Assembly (NCBI GenBank): GCA_025094145.1
Contig: JALLLS010000009.1
Span: 496,001-560,000, forward strand
DNA from: Spinellus fusiger
Lineage: Eukaryota; Mucoromycota; Mucoromycetes; Mucorales; Phycomycetaceae
Length of the DNA: 64,000 bases
Direction: 5' to 3'
Under the pieces are notes generated by a model. It saw only the letters and a program-made list of their open reading frames with translations. It did no database searches and was not told where the DNA came from. Made by a program: the position numbers and the translations under genes. Shown piece by piece: positions 1-12,349 of this stretch. Each line of letters starts with the position of its first letter. Positions within the stretch are counted from its first letter, which is position 1.

Positions 1-9
1 ATATTACTA

Positions 10-1429
10 CACACCCAAAGATTTTTCTGGCTTTTAGGCGGTGATATCTTCTTCCTTTTACATCTAAAAATATTTTGCCCTTTTATGGAACTGTGTTTAA
101 AATCAATAGGTTTGAGGATATCTAAATAATTGTTTCCTTTTGTGGATACCTCACTATCAAATTGTATTATCAATAGAATATAGTGTTTATGAATAAAATT
201 GTTTATTGTAATAGTATAGATAATACTATAGTATAGCTATAGCTACTGCCCAAGTACACTCCATCATAGCAATAGAATCCACACCCTAAAAACCCAATTC
301 TTTGTTCTTGGAAGATAGATAACTATGCTCAGTAGTACAGCCTAGATAGTATAGAAGACCACCTAAGACTGACTTGAAAGGAGTCTTTACTTACCTAATA
401 ACAATACAATGAGTGTCTTGTGGAATACAATGAGCACAAGCCCAGATGTAGACACTGCTTACCTTTTTATCACTAGAATAGTCCTTGGTAGTGTCTATCA
501 CTTCCTTTTATTGTTTTACTTTGTTAATAATGGCACATTACCTTGCCCAGATATGCTCAGCTCAATAAGTGCTTAAGTATCAAGTTGTATGGACAGTGTA
601 AGAAATAACAAGATAATAACAAGACCAAATAATAAAAAATATTCTTATTCTGGTGAGGTATACAGCTCCATGCAAAAATGAGTAGACAGCAAATCAATTT
701 TTATTTTTATTTTTTATTTTACAGTTGTGGGCAACAATAAAGGGACTAGAATGCTCAGGAAGAAAGGTGAAAGGTATGAGAAGTGTCATACACATAGAAC
801 ATACAAGTATGGCAAGGGTTCAGTCATGGTGTAGGGTTGCTATTGATGTGGAGGTGTAGGACCTCTTGTACTCTTGGAGAGATCAGTTAATCAAGTCAAG
901 TATATCAATGTACTTGCCAAATACTTTCTTCCCTGGTTCTAGAAATTGCAAGAGGACCTCGAAGAGAGAGCCAGAGTCACCCCAATGTTGTATAACTAAT
1001 TATTCAAATTAAGGTACTCCTGCTGTGGAAAACCAGAATGTCAATGGTTTACTCCCATTTCGTAAAATGAAGCCTTTGATCTTTATAAATCAACAACAAT
1101 CAGACAAACATCTAGCTAGTAGTAGCTAATCCACCAAAACATCAAAACATCAAAACATCAAAGAAGAATCCGGTGTAGTTATCACCACTAAACTAAAATA
1201 CACGTAAGTCTTTTTGGAACCATACTACATTTCTATACTATAATTTCCCCAAAGAGGCACCAATACTTTATGAAGATAGTGTAGCTATTGCTAGAATAGG
1301 CAGACAGAGTTTAAAATAGTTCATTTAGACAGCGAAAATACCCTTTTAAAACACATTAGCCAATCATAAGAATATTGCAATTTTATTGTCCGTGTATTTA
1401 CTTTTATATCCCAAAAATCTTTAGGTGTG
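10..1429 (+). mobile_element. Decayed Tc1-like DNA transposon with TA target duplication
   Basis: The two ends are inverted copies: CACACC(C/T)AAAGATTTTT reads inward from base 10 and, on the minus strand, from base 1429. TA lies directly outside each end (8-9 and 1430-1431), as expected for Tc1/mariner. Inside, on the plus strand at about 730-1000, a broken reading frame resembles the middle of a DD34E transposase: it reads GKGSVMV, stop, GC, then VNQVKYINVLA and LPWF. Stops and frame breaks make it inactive. The boundaries rest on a short terminal match, so they are probable rather than certain. No other gene is seen here. Confidence 0.6.
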
Positions 1430-1589
1430 TACTTACTATCTATAAAATGAGCAGTAAAATGTAATAGGATTTATTCAAATGTAGATCTCCATTTTTGGGT
1501 TCATACTTTTCTTAATAGTGTTATAACTTCATGAATTCATTAGATAGAGACGTGAGAGTTACTATACATACATAAAATGGTGTTTATAA

Positions 1590-1965
1590 TAAATAAAAGA
1601 AGTTTTATTATAAGGTTGCTTAGTAATCACTATTATTCTTTGGCATCAATGACAGCCTGGCATCTCTACCCCATACTAGCAATGAGGGTCTAGCATTGTT
1701 CACCTGTAGGCGTTGATTGACTCCAGGTTCTGTGTGAGAGAGAATTACTTAAGTTCATGGCAGTAGACATCTCCCAAGACATTGATGTACTTGTCGGAGT
1801 CTATCCTACCCTTCACTACGATCCATCTCAACACCCTCCCCACTAAAACAATACATAACATTACTCCACCACTTCCAAACTTCTTTTTTTCCATACAATT
1901 CTTTGAATGGTGCAGACACTATAAGAAAAAAGAAAGTGTTATGAAAAAAAGAAATAGTGTATATT
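1590..1965 (-). mobile_element. Tc1-like transposase fragment
   Basis: The minus strand reads, with interruptions, VWKWWSNVMYCFSGEGVE and then RIDSDKYINVLGD. This matches the MVWGCFS...G.(I/M)DS.KYI.VL segment of Tc1-family transposases. The DNA is clearly related to the fragment at 16560-16880: both carry the same antisense stretch around CTTGTC(G/A)GAGTCTAT. No ends or intact ORF are visible. It is a relic. Confidence 0.55.
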
Positions 1966-3725
1966 ATCTTTTAATATTGAAATGGCCCGGAAATTAAAAT
2001 AATTCTATTACTTTTGTCGGGCCACTTTATAAAACAATCAGAAAATCGAATGAGTAATCAATAGAATAGTTGCTATACGTCAACTGGCTGAAATCATTTT
2101 AGTATTAAGATCAGAGATGACATAATTGCCTTTGATATCAGGTATCAAAGGTGATAGGGTCAATTCAACGTATATTAGAACTCTGCTCTTTATTCATATT
2201 ATTGGCTACTTCTTTTTATACTGTTTTCTTGACACTAGTGAAGATGTCACTATCCATAAAAGGAAAATGACATCATGACAACATATTTCAGAAACATAGA
2301 ATAAATATTTACGTAAACAGCCTATCAAAAGAAGGAGAGTTAGAAAAATACATATTTAGGGTAGACTATGTTACAAATTAAAGATAATAGTTATATCATT
2401 AGCATTTATGTTTTCTTTACATTTTCTTCATTGCTTTTTTTTTAACTCAAGGCCAAGAAATCAAAGACACTTTATTTGGGCCCAATTAAGCTATAAAAAG
2501 TCTAAAATTGCGCATTTAAACCGAAAAAGTCACCTTGGCCAATCATATTACTATTTGAAACTTGTGAGAAAGCAGTTCCCTTATAAATCATATAAAAGAA
2601 TCCTCGAATGTATAGTATGATCTACAATGGAATGACATGTAGCCTGTAAAAGTGAAAAACATTCTTCTTCTTTTTTAATAATAATAATAATAATAATAGA
2701 TAGATAGAATAAATAAATACTTCTCTCATTCACTCTGTCAATACCGCTGCTCCAGTGGTAATTGATTCTTTTCAATGCTAATAGATAATCTTTTTTAAAC
2801 CCCAATCTGGTCTGAAATATTGGGAAAAGAGCTATTCTATGATATTTTTGACCAAATTAGGTTTGTAAAGTGCCATATTAGTGATGAGTAGAGCGATGAA
2901 TATGAGTCTACTGCTCTTGGTCAATTGGTAATGGAGTGACCATATTTCACATTAAATCCAATAAGAAATTGTATTCTCTATGCATTAATTACCTTGATAG
3001 ACAATGTAATGTTTTGCCATGTTCTGTTGATAGCTAATGAATTGTTATTATTGAACAAATTGCTTCTAGCCAATGCTCTGTTATTAAGAAATAGGGTAGT
3101 GTTGAATAGAGCATTATTATTGTAATAGCCTGTTACTAGTCAATAAATTAGTATGAAAAGAAAAAGGGTAGAAAAAATAAAAAAGAAAAGAAAAAAGAAA
3201 GCACTATCCTTTTTCTTAATTCCATTTTTTTGCTGATAACAACAGTCTTTCTATCTCAACGCCTTTCTTTCCTTCTTTCACTCTTTTCTTCTTTTTCTTT
3301 TTACTCTCTCAAAAAGAATTCTTCTGCTCTTCTTAGCTATATCTCTCGATTATTCTTTAGCAAACACAATTTGTCATTACACCTCTTTTCATTGCATCGA
3401 TACTTTGGTAAGACTTGATACCTTTAATCATTCAGTTCACGCATATATGTGTGACCATGCGATAAGAATGCGTGAACTGGGGCTGAATTCTCTCAAGACT
3501 TTGGAGTGACAAAATGTCTTTTCATTAACTATCATGCAAGCTGATACTTCATCTAACTTTTGCACTATATCTTTATATATCCTATGCTCTTTTTAGAAAC
3601 AAAACTTCATATTCAAACTTAATATCACCTGCTTTGTATTGATAATATCAGTATTATCAGTACTTGCTACAGCTCATTCTTATTATAATCTCTTATTGTC
3701 TTGATCTTGGCGGTGATCTAATATA
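1966..3725. other. AT-rich intergenic DNA upstream of the Medusa-like gene
   Basis: No gene is supported here. It contains a short TAA-repeat tract near 2677-2697, A- and T-rich tracts at 3170-3330, and a 12-bp inverted repeat at 3433-3479 listed separately. The short open frames have no plausible protein composition. The last few hundred bases are the likely promoter and 5' UTR of the gene that starts at 3726. Confidence 0.6.
3433..3479. promoter_or_regulatory. 12-bp perfect inverted repeat upstream of the Medusa-like gene
   Basis: CAGTTCACGCAT (3433-3444) is repeated as its exact reverse complement ATGCGTGAACTG (3468-3479), with a 23-nt loop. It lies about 250 bp before the proposed start codon. 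It could be a dimeric transcription-factor site or a hairpin in the 5' leader. The symmetry is seen directly; the role is inferred. Confidence 0.35.
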
Positions 3726-6382
3726 ATGTCACAAAGTAATGAGGTCGATCGCATGGGACGTCAAATGGTTCTCATCGTCTTGTGTTTCTAGATTTCAGCC
3801 TGCCAAATACATCTATCATTACAGAAACTCAACCCACACCACATGTACCGTATCCTAACTCTCCTCTTTCACCCATCGCACTTGTTAACAGCAACAGCAG
3901 TAGTAGCCATAGTAGCCACAGTTTTAGTCATGTTGATAGCAATGACGATGCTAATGATAATAACGACTGCCTGAGTCATGGAAATACTAATGATCATCTC
4001 AATCATGATGACACTACTATTACCACTGATTCTGAAACTCCTACCCACCCCTCTATTATTGCTTCCACGCATGCTATTGCCACAACCATACCAGGAATTG
4101 CCACAACCACACCAGGAATTGCCACAACCACACCAGGAATTGCCACAACCACAACTGGTATTGCCACAACCACGACTGGTATTGCTACAGCTATGCCAAC
4201 ATTAACACCTAATGCTACGGCCACAATTCCAGCTACAGTCTCAGTACCTGAAGGTCTATGGCACTGGAATCCACAATCCACAGCGGATAGGTATCCTGCC
4301 TTTCGTGTGATAGAGTGTACCCCTCAAACAGGAACAGAGGGTGACACAATACATATACGTTTAACAGGAACAAGCCTCGATCAGCTCATTCCTAGACTGA
4401 GAATGGCATTTGGCTTATGCGTTGTACCAGTTCGATTATCTCTTAGTAATCTATCTGACTTTGTCAATTTGACAGCTATTGTGCCCCAGTGGCAAATGTG
4501 TCAAACACCGGGTATTAAGGCTCTTGTCCATGTTATTGTCCTCCAGTACACCAATGATCAGGTGATAGAACATGTAGAAAGCAGTCTATTTGCTACCTAT
4601 TTTCATTACGGACATCGCAGTCTCCCGATGGACTATGTAGCATATGATGAGAATAACAATCAGCGTCTCCCCATACCAAGTGAGTCATTGTCTATAAGGC
4701 GGATGAATAACATTATATTGGAATTAGATGGGGAACTTTCAGGTTATGATATGAGTGAATATGCAGGCTATTATGATACAAATCGATCTCCACAGTATTC
4801 TTCACAGTCATCCTCAAGACCCCAAGATTATTACGAAGGTAAGTGACACTGTTTGCTCTATTAGATTCTATTAGACGATATCAGACTATGTTAGTACAGA
4901 CCTATTCCTCTCTTTTTGTCCTACTTTCTTTAATTGGGCTATTCTTTTTGATTTTGTACAATTTTAAATCTTTTTGAATGTCTCTCCGAGGGTTCTTCCG
5001 TCATTTATTCTATTTAATTCGCTTTATTCTTCTATCCAAATCATACCTCATCTCCGCTTTCATTCTATTGTTCCCATGCCAACCAATAATGAAGCATTGC
5101 TAACCGCCCTATTTATGTGCTAGATCCAACAATAAATCCCACTTCAATGATGGGTTATTCTTATCGTCAACCCATTGCCACTCAAAGCATGGCCACGCCT
5201 GTGTCATTCTCATATGCTGGAAACCCAAGTCAATATTCACACATGAGAGTGCAGAATACTGCGGTTCCTCTTGTTGAACATGTAGCTCAGTCATTTGTAT
5301 CCTGTCCTCCTCAGCCAGTCATGGTGTATTCATCTGCTGCCTATCCACATATGCCTCCTCAGTTGGGAGTTTCGCAACAAACAATGACCTCCTCGATTCC
5401 TCCACAACCTTTTCTCTTTCAACCCTCTACTTCTCAGTTAGTGACGACACAGCCCATGACTATACATCCAGCCACAATTAGGTAAGTTTTTATTTCTTCT
5501 GTTATTGTCAATACCTAATACAGGTAGTCCTACTACAAGTGAGGAGAGTGGAAGAGAACCGACTCTAAATTCTGAGACAGCAGGCCAGGGATCTCAGCTG
5601 CCTCCCAGTGCTGGGCATAGAACCCGTGCTCTGTCTGTTCAGCTAGTCCCTATCCAACCTGCCAGTATTCAGCCCACTCGTCCTCAACTTATTGTCCCTG
5701 AAGAGCATAATGAGGTAAGTTTGATGAAAACGATGCTTGAAACATTCAGTCAAAAGATCTATATTACTATGCATATGTGTATATCTTTATCTTTAAAACT
5801 AAGCAAGATTAAACATTATAGAGACCTTTTTTATTGAACCGTCCGGATTTTCATTTTGAAGAAGATGCCCAAGCCAATTCGATTGAATGGATGAAAAATG
5901 AGATGAGAGAAGGTCGTCTCATTGCTAGGTTTTGGAGAAAGAGTGGTCCCAATACAGTATCAAGCAAATATCATTTCCTTTTTGATTGGAACGAAACATG
6001 CAAGGGCACCATCAGCATATCTTGTATCTATTGGGAGATGCAGGATGAATTTGTTTATACTTCAGTGGATTGTATCCGTCTGATTGAGTACTTGGTAGAT
6101 GGCCAGTTTACCCAACAAGAAAAGAACAGAGTTCGTCGCAACCTTGAGGAATTTCAGCCCTTAACCCTGAAAAAACACTGCAAAGATACAGAAGAATTCT
6201 TTGTCAAGGTGATGAAATTCTTTGATCCTAAACCACGAAACATTGAGAAAGACATCAAACTCTTCAAGTGGAATACGCTTGGAAAAGCTCTCCAAAAAAT
6301 AATTGGTCAATACACAGCTAGTTACAGCAGCACCACCAGACTAATGTACATGAGAGATGACATGACCTCAAACTTTGAGTAA
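3726..6382 (+). CDS. Medusa-like fungal developmental regulator
   Basis: Proposed exons are 3726-3735, 3792-4838, 5124-5481, 5528-5714 and 5822-6382; together they give 720 codons in frame. The N-terminal third is low-complexity Ser/Thr/Asn/Asp-rich and holds a 7-residue repeat (GIATTTP type). A conserved block follows at about residues 155-280 (EGLWHWNP, ECTPQTGTEGD, IRLTGTSLDQL). A Gln/Pro/Ser-rich middle leads to a C-terminal domain with RRNLE.FQPLTL, FDPKPRNIEKDIKLFKW and a YSASYSS-like motif (YTASYSS). These C-terminal motifs are the signature I recall for fungal Medusa (MedA, DUF7082) proteins, which regulate conidiation and adhesion in Aspergillus; the role in this fungus is inferred. 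The first coding exon is only 10 nt (ATG TCA CAA A). It was chosen because it joins in frame through a GT-AG intron and no ATG opens the second exon. Confidence 0.8.
4078..4190 (+). repeat. 21-bp coding minisatellite in the Medusa-like gene
   Basis: About five copies of a 21-bp unit, GCCACAACCACACCAGGAAT plus T, encode tandem GIATTTP heptapeptides. The later copies drift to GIATTTT and GIATAMP. The unit length is a multiple of three, so copy-number change keeps the frame. It lies in the disordered N-terminal region. Confidence 0.85.
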
Positions 6383-6799
6383 TCTCCTTTATTCTACAAA
6401 TCTTACCTTGTAGCTTATAAACTTATGAATATGATATATTTAGATAGACTTTATAATTTCAATATAATAAATAATAGAGGAATTTTTTGTAGCAATTATC
6501 ATTCATCTTTTTTCTTTATATGTAGAAAAGATGGTTTTATCAGCCTCTAAATGAAGGCTCAGAACATATAAAAGTGAATCAATCACTTGAAGGAATAGTC
6601 TGTATCATTGAAGATACTCTTAATGGCTTTAATACGACCGTAATAGTAGTTGTGATATAGGTTTATTTATTTATTCTTCAAAATAATGTGAGAGCGTACT
6701 AATAAAATATACAATTTAACTATCTGCTCTACACACAAATTCTTTGGACTGAACTAAGAGACAATACAATAGAAACACTTTTATTGAAAAAAGGTGCTT

Positions 6800-7040
6800 A
6801 GTATTTGATGTGATGATCTTTAGTATTACAGTTTAGTATTTCCGCCCTATACTGGTATTGAGAACAGAAAAAAAGATTTTAGGAATTGCCTCCCATTCTA
6901 GCAAAAGAGCGGCCTTCTACTTTTCAGTGGTGTACACACTCTTTATCTTGTACGCACTTTTATTCAAATAAACCCAGAGATACTCTATCGGATTTTAATC
7001 CGGTTTTTGGGATAGCCAGATGAATAGGAGTTGTATAATG
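6800..7040 (-). mobile_element. Tc1-like transposase 3' fragment
   Basis: On the minus strand at about 7015-6960 the frame reads WLSQKPD, stop, NPIEYLWVYLN. This is the hallmark (S)PDLNPIE.LW box around the third catalytic acid of Tc1/mariner transposases, with an in-frame TAA replacing the Leu codon. The frame decays downstream. It is an isolated relic with no visible termini. Confidence 0.6.
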
Positions 7041-8228
7041 TTTTCTGCCTTCTACTGTCGTGTCACCTTGTTAGTATGGCTAGTGGTGTTGTTCTCTTAT
7101 AGGGGTAGCTAACCCCAATTTCAAGACAGGAAAGACGATAAATCTCGGAGCAATACGGCCCGTGCCATATATTGGCATATAGATAATGCTCATAACTACT
7201 TTAATCTTTTATTGCTTAATCGATCTACATTTCTTATGGATTGGATACGTTATAAGTATACCTTATCATTAAATGTGGTTATAAATCCACTTGAATATCT
7301 TATTGTTTATATAAGATAAATAAAAATTGTATATATATATTCTGTACCTAACTTTCTTTTCCAGCTCTGATAACCTTACTATAACCTAAACTATAAATGG
7401 GTGGTTTATTTTATCGGCTTTGTGGTAACGAACAGGTTGGCTGTCACACTGCCTTTCTTACGGAAGGGTAAATGAAAGACCATCATGCATGATGGATCTG
7501 AAGGCTTTCTTGGCTTAATTATGTAGTGTACATAGGTAGCTTTATTCACCTCTTTAATAAACATCGAGTTATTCTTTTCTATTGTGTTTATGTCTTGGAC
7601 AGTTCTTAATTGTTCTACAAGCCTTATTTGATCTACATTACTTATTAGCCCACCGAAATAAATGATCTAATATGAAACAATAACAATAAGGGGCATACGT
7701 TCAGATATTAAAATATCAGTAAAAAATATTATAAATTTTATTTCTTCATATACTCTAGTTTAATAACTACCATTCTATATTGATGTATGACATCTTTATG
7801 CTTTGATTTACTTTGGACTTTCGTACACTCATTTATTTATTTTGTAAATACACCCATTTATTATTATTATTATAGCTTTTAATATTCAGTAGTATTTGAT
7901 CTCAGGCCATTTACACAAACATGTAAAGTCAGTCCGCTCAATTGTATTTTTGCTATATCTATTTCGTTGTCCTGCAAGTTTAATAGTTTTCCACATTGTT
8001 ATAGATATCCTGCTATCATATTTCTTTTACTACTGTTATTCCAACTGTATATGGTCTGAATATATTGAGCTATGTATTAGAGCTTTCTTTTTTCTTTTTT
8101 TTTAATTAAACCTGGATGGATTCTAATGTCGCTAGTAAGACTCGGATAATTTATTTATAATTGTCTTTGTACTAACAAAATAACAAAGACAAAGACAAGT
8201 CTAAATAAGGTAACATGGATGTTATTGA

Positions 8229-8516
8229 TTTTTTAAACTATTTGCGTATCTGATTTATTTTTTGTGCATTCAGTTTTCAAGTTTGTCAATATCATGAGAT
8301 AAAAGAGAGGCTTTCTATAATTTTACTGTTTTTACTATAGATCAATTTTTATTCATAGTACTATTTATTAGATTTTTAGCGCGAGGACTAGCATCTATCA
8401 AGAATTATTAGAAAGAAGAAAAGATTTTAGAAAGCCTCTCTTTTATCTCATGATATTGACAAACTTGAAAACTGAATGCACAAAAAATAAATCAGATACG
8501 CAAATAGTTTAAAAAA
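8229..8516. repeat. Perfect 89-bp inverted repeat with 110-bp spacer
   Basis: Bases 8229-8317 and 8428-8516 appear to be exact reverse complements over 89 bp; compare TATTTGCGTATCTGATTTA on the left with TAAATCAGATACGCAAATA on the right. The 110-bp spacer at 8318-8427 is AT-rich and non-coding. There is no clear flanking duplication and no ORF. The identity of the arms implies a recent origin or ongoing correction. A transcript would fold into a long double-stranded hairpin. Confidence 0.95.
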
Positions 8517-11500
8517 AACAAATATACATATCTATGGATTATTTCTGACTTCAAAATATCTTTTTTGTCATTTTTTTATGTGTTGGGAAATTACTTTTTA
8601 TAGATTGGCAGAAAACAAATGTGTAGTTTACAAAAATGGATTAATCGTAAATAGAATGATTGGCTGATAATATATATTGCTTTAGTTACTATTATTTAAA
8701 GAATATTAGACAATAAGATGTATATCTTATTGAGAAGAATAAATATATCTTATAAAACAATGATGCCTGTGTTTTGGCTTAAAACGATTGATTGTTCATA
8801 GGTAAATCAATAGAAATAATGGACATATATTAAAGTATCACTATTTCCGTTTACTCTAATACTCTTACAAGATATTTACGTCAGGTTTTATTCTTGAATA
8901 TTTAAAGATTAAAGAAATTAAACAAGTTGAAATTGGTTGTTAATAATATCCTGCAATATATTCTTGGTCTTAGCTATAAACACACTTTGTCATTTTTATT
9001 AGATATATTTCAAATAGTTTATGTTTTGTATTTTTAACTGTTAAATATACATTTTTTGTCCGTAGACTCAACAAACATAAAGTACTTTTAGCACTGTTGT
9101 CCACTAGTATGATAATTTTTACAATATATATAGTGTATTTGTTCTATTTCTTCGAGTCATTGGCTTTAGATTTATCGATATAAATATAATACTATCATAG
9201 CCTATCAGAAGATATAATAGTTCAAAAGAGCACATTTATGGCAAATTATGTTAAGGATGAAGGTCAATATTAGATTTATAGAACTAAACAATGCTGGTGA
9301 TTACACAATTGCCTTTTATAATTTATATAGGGATTCTTCAATGCTAAAACTTAAAAAACATCGAAAAAATGCAAAAAATAATATTATAGTAGACCTAAAT
9401 AAATAAAAATAACCTTAATTTTTATCTTTAAACTTTAAAAAAAAATTAGCCAACCATAGACGTATTTTTAATTGAAGAAAAAATGATTGCCCTATATATC
9501 AAAAAGCCCTCTGATATTTATAAATATATAAAACTTAGGCTCGCTCCGTCATTGTGTTATGTTATTTTCTTTAAAACTATAATTCACCTATCACGGGGAT
9601 TAAGAAAAATGAAAAAAGAAAAAATTATAAGCCAAATACGGAAATAATTCCATCTCAATTGTACAACTAAATTCAAGAAGTACAAGAAACACAAGAAAGA
9701 GAAATGAATAACATAATAAGAATGAAGAAAGAAAGACTATATCTTGCCTATACATCTGTGTCACTTGTCTTATCAACGTGTAGCCTCAAACACGGCAATT
9801 CTATTTTGTCTGGAAATAATGAATACGCTCTTAGCAATGAGTTTGTGTTTCCGCCTATGCTTATATTTCTCCAATTGTTTAGGGTTTGTTTAAGGAGTTT
9901 CTAGAAGACTATAAGAATAAGTTGTTTTAAGATTATCAGAGCGTTCGATTATCAGAGAATTAAATTATCAGGTTATCTGAATAACCCCAGAAAACAGAAA
10001 GGTATGCTATTCTATATCTGCATAAAGATTGTCTCAATGTCACGTGTTATTATAAACATCTACTTAGTTTTGAAGTATTTTTCTTAGTTTTTACCCATTT
10101 AAAACTATTCAATACAATAACCTATAGTTGGAAATTGAATTAGGAGTAATACATGCATTGGTCCTTAGGTGCATAAAATATTTTTAGTGATCTATCGTCT
10201 TACCTACTGGCATCCAAGCATATTTTCAACAGGCGCGTGAATTGGAAGGAAATAATTTCATTTATGTAGTGCATAAGTTATCCTACATATGAACAAGGCT
10301 GAATTCATTTTCATATGGGTAATCAAGACGTATATTTTCCTTCAAGAAAATAGAGACATTAAAAAAAACACCTTATCACTAGAATTTGGGTTTAAATTAA
10401 TATTAAACTTAGTCAGAGATTCAGAGACCTTGTACTGGTATCTAGCAAGACAGCAAAATACTCTGTGGGCTCCAATGTCGCACAGAATGTCATACTCTTG
10501 AATGTATTGTGTTATGTCAAAGTCAATAATAAATCAATAAATAAAAAGGCAAAGAATTACACATGATTATTGTCAATGAAAACTCAGTAGTAGTTGGTAC
10601 ACTGAATAAATTGCTTGTGCAATTGTGAAAATAGTATATTCTTTGTTATAAGTGATCTAGAAAATAATAACTGGTTCTCACATTTCATACACACAGAGAG
10701 AAAATTAGTTGAAATATCGTAACTATAAAGACTGCCAAAGGCTACATGTTGACATCAGAAACATTCATTCCACTAGACAATTGTCTGGGTTATGATATCC
10801 TTAAGTAAGAATACTCAATAGACACTACCAAAACAAACTATTGTTAAATATTTTCCCACTCCTAAATTATGTTTAGAAAAACTCATAAAAACACTTCTTA
10901 GAAGTATATAATAAAAGTAGGACTCTTTTCCTTTCTTTTTTCTTAAAAATTGTTTGTATATTGGATTTTTATAATAAAAAAACTCTTCCCTTTGAAACAT
11001 CTTTAAAGTAAGAAGCTTCTAAACATAATACATGTATATACTAACTCAACCTATAAGACTAATGTTTCCGCTACATCTCCATCATTCAAGTCTGTTAACT
11101 CATTTTTGTGACCGATGATGCTATCTTTAGCTCAAATCAGTTTTTTTTTATTGAGTCATTTTCTAAGATTAGAGCAACCTCAACTGGGTGCTAAAAAGTA
11201 GGCATATATCCTGGAATGCCTATAGAGAGAGATTAAGATATAAAAAAAATGAATGTATTAAATATACCTATCTTTCAGTTGACATCTTATCTAAACCTGC
11301 ATTATTTATTTACTCTATGAAAGCTATTAACGTGGGTTTATATAGACACATAATTTGCCAAAACTATAAAATAATATATATATATAAGAACTAAGTCTTT
11401 ATTCACAAGAAAAACTTGTAAACGGCAATGTTAAGTTGAGGTACTAAAATAGTTTAGTTTTTCTTCTATATTCTCAGTCACTTGTTTTGTCTAAATATAA

Positions 11501-12349
11501 AATCAAGTTGATTATTGAGATTGAAGTGATATAAAGTCTGGGAGAAATCTACGTATTTATAGGTACTGTAAAATGAGGCAGTGTGGCGGCCTATTTGCAT
11601 AAATGAAAGTAGAATACTGAAGGTAGAAGAGAGATCAATAGAGAAGTCCATGCGTAATGGCATAGCTCTTCACATAAATATTAAAACCCTATGTTTTCAC
11701 ATTTAATATAATCCATATTGATCCAAGTAATACTTTGAGACCGATAATCGAGTAATATAGACTCTAAGCTAAGTAATTGACTGTTTCTTGGGTGTATCAC
11801 GTAATCTCTCTTTTCTGGTCCTCTTCTTTGGTTATCATTGAATATTCAATTAAATCCTTGCTCCTGTAATATTTACTGTTTCTCTTGGCCGAATATCATG
11901 GCCACTCTGTTACTAGGCTCCCGTCTAACATTTATCTCTCACACATCCAAGGACATCCTCAATCTATTTTTCTAATCACATATATTTGTGAACGTAGCCC
12001 TTCTCAATAAAGTCCTTACAAGTCTCTAGGATCTCATCCCGTGTAAAATTATAGTACAGTTCAAAGTATTTTTTATTTTGGGTGTTTGGTTGTTATTCGC
12101 GCATTGGGCATATTGGCCACCCTATGAGAACTTTTGAACAATTAAGATATACATATAAACACTTCAAATACAAAAGTGAAAAAAAATGCAAGGAAAGAAG
12201 AAACAGAAAGATAAGAGTAGGTAAAACATCGAAATGAGGAAAAGAATGAAGAGAAATATGAGAGATGAGAGAAAATGACAATGCAGACATAGACATTAGT
12301 TTGGGCCTAATCCCACAAGCTTCTCAATAGACCAAAGATTGGTCTATTT

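Larger units (their letters stand above)
6383..12054. other. Long AT-rich gene-poor stretch
   Basis: Apart from the Tc1 fragment at 6800-7040 and the inverted repeat at 8229-8516, which have their own entries, I see no supportable gene in these 5.7 kb. Open frames are short, AT-driven and unrelated to anything recognisable. CCAAT-like sequence (GCCAATCATA or GCCAACCATA) recurs near 1361, 2537 and 9446, within stretches that look distantly related, perhaps an old dispersed repeat. Confidence 0.6.

Noticed and set aside
5482..5527. Separate gene starting at 5505
   Set aside because: The frame begins with TTG and is the fourth exon of the Medusa-like gene once the 46-nt intron is removed.
8229..8516. 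CRISPR-like array or tRNA-flanked element
   Set aside because: There are only two arms, inverted rather than direct, and no tRNA fold. CRISPR is also not expected in a fungal nuclear genome.
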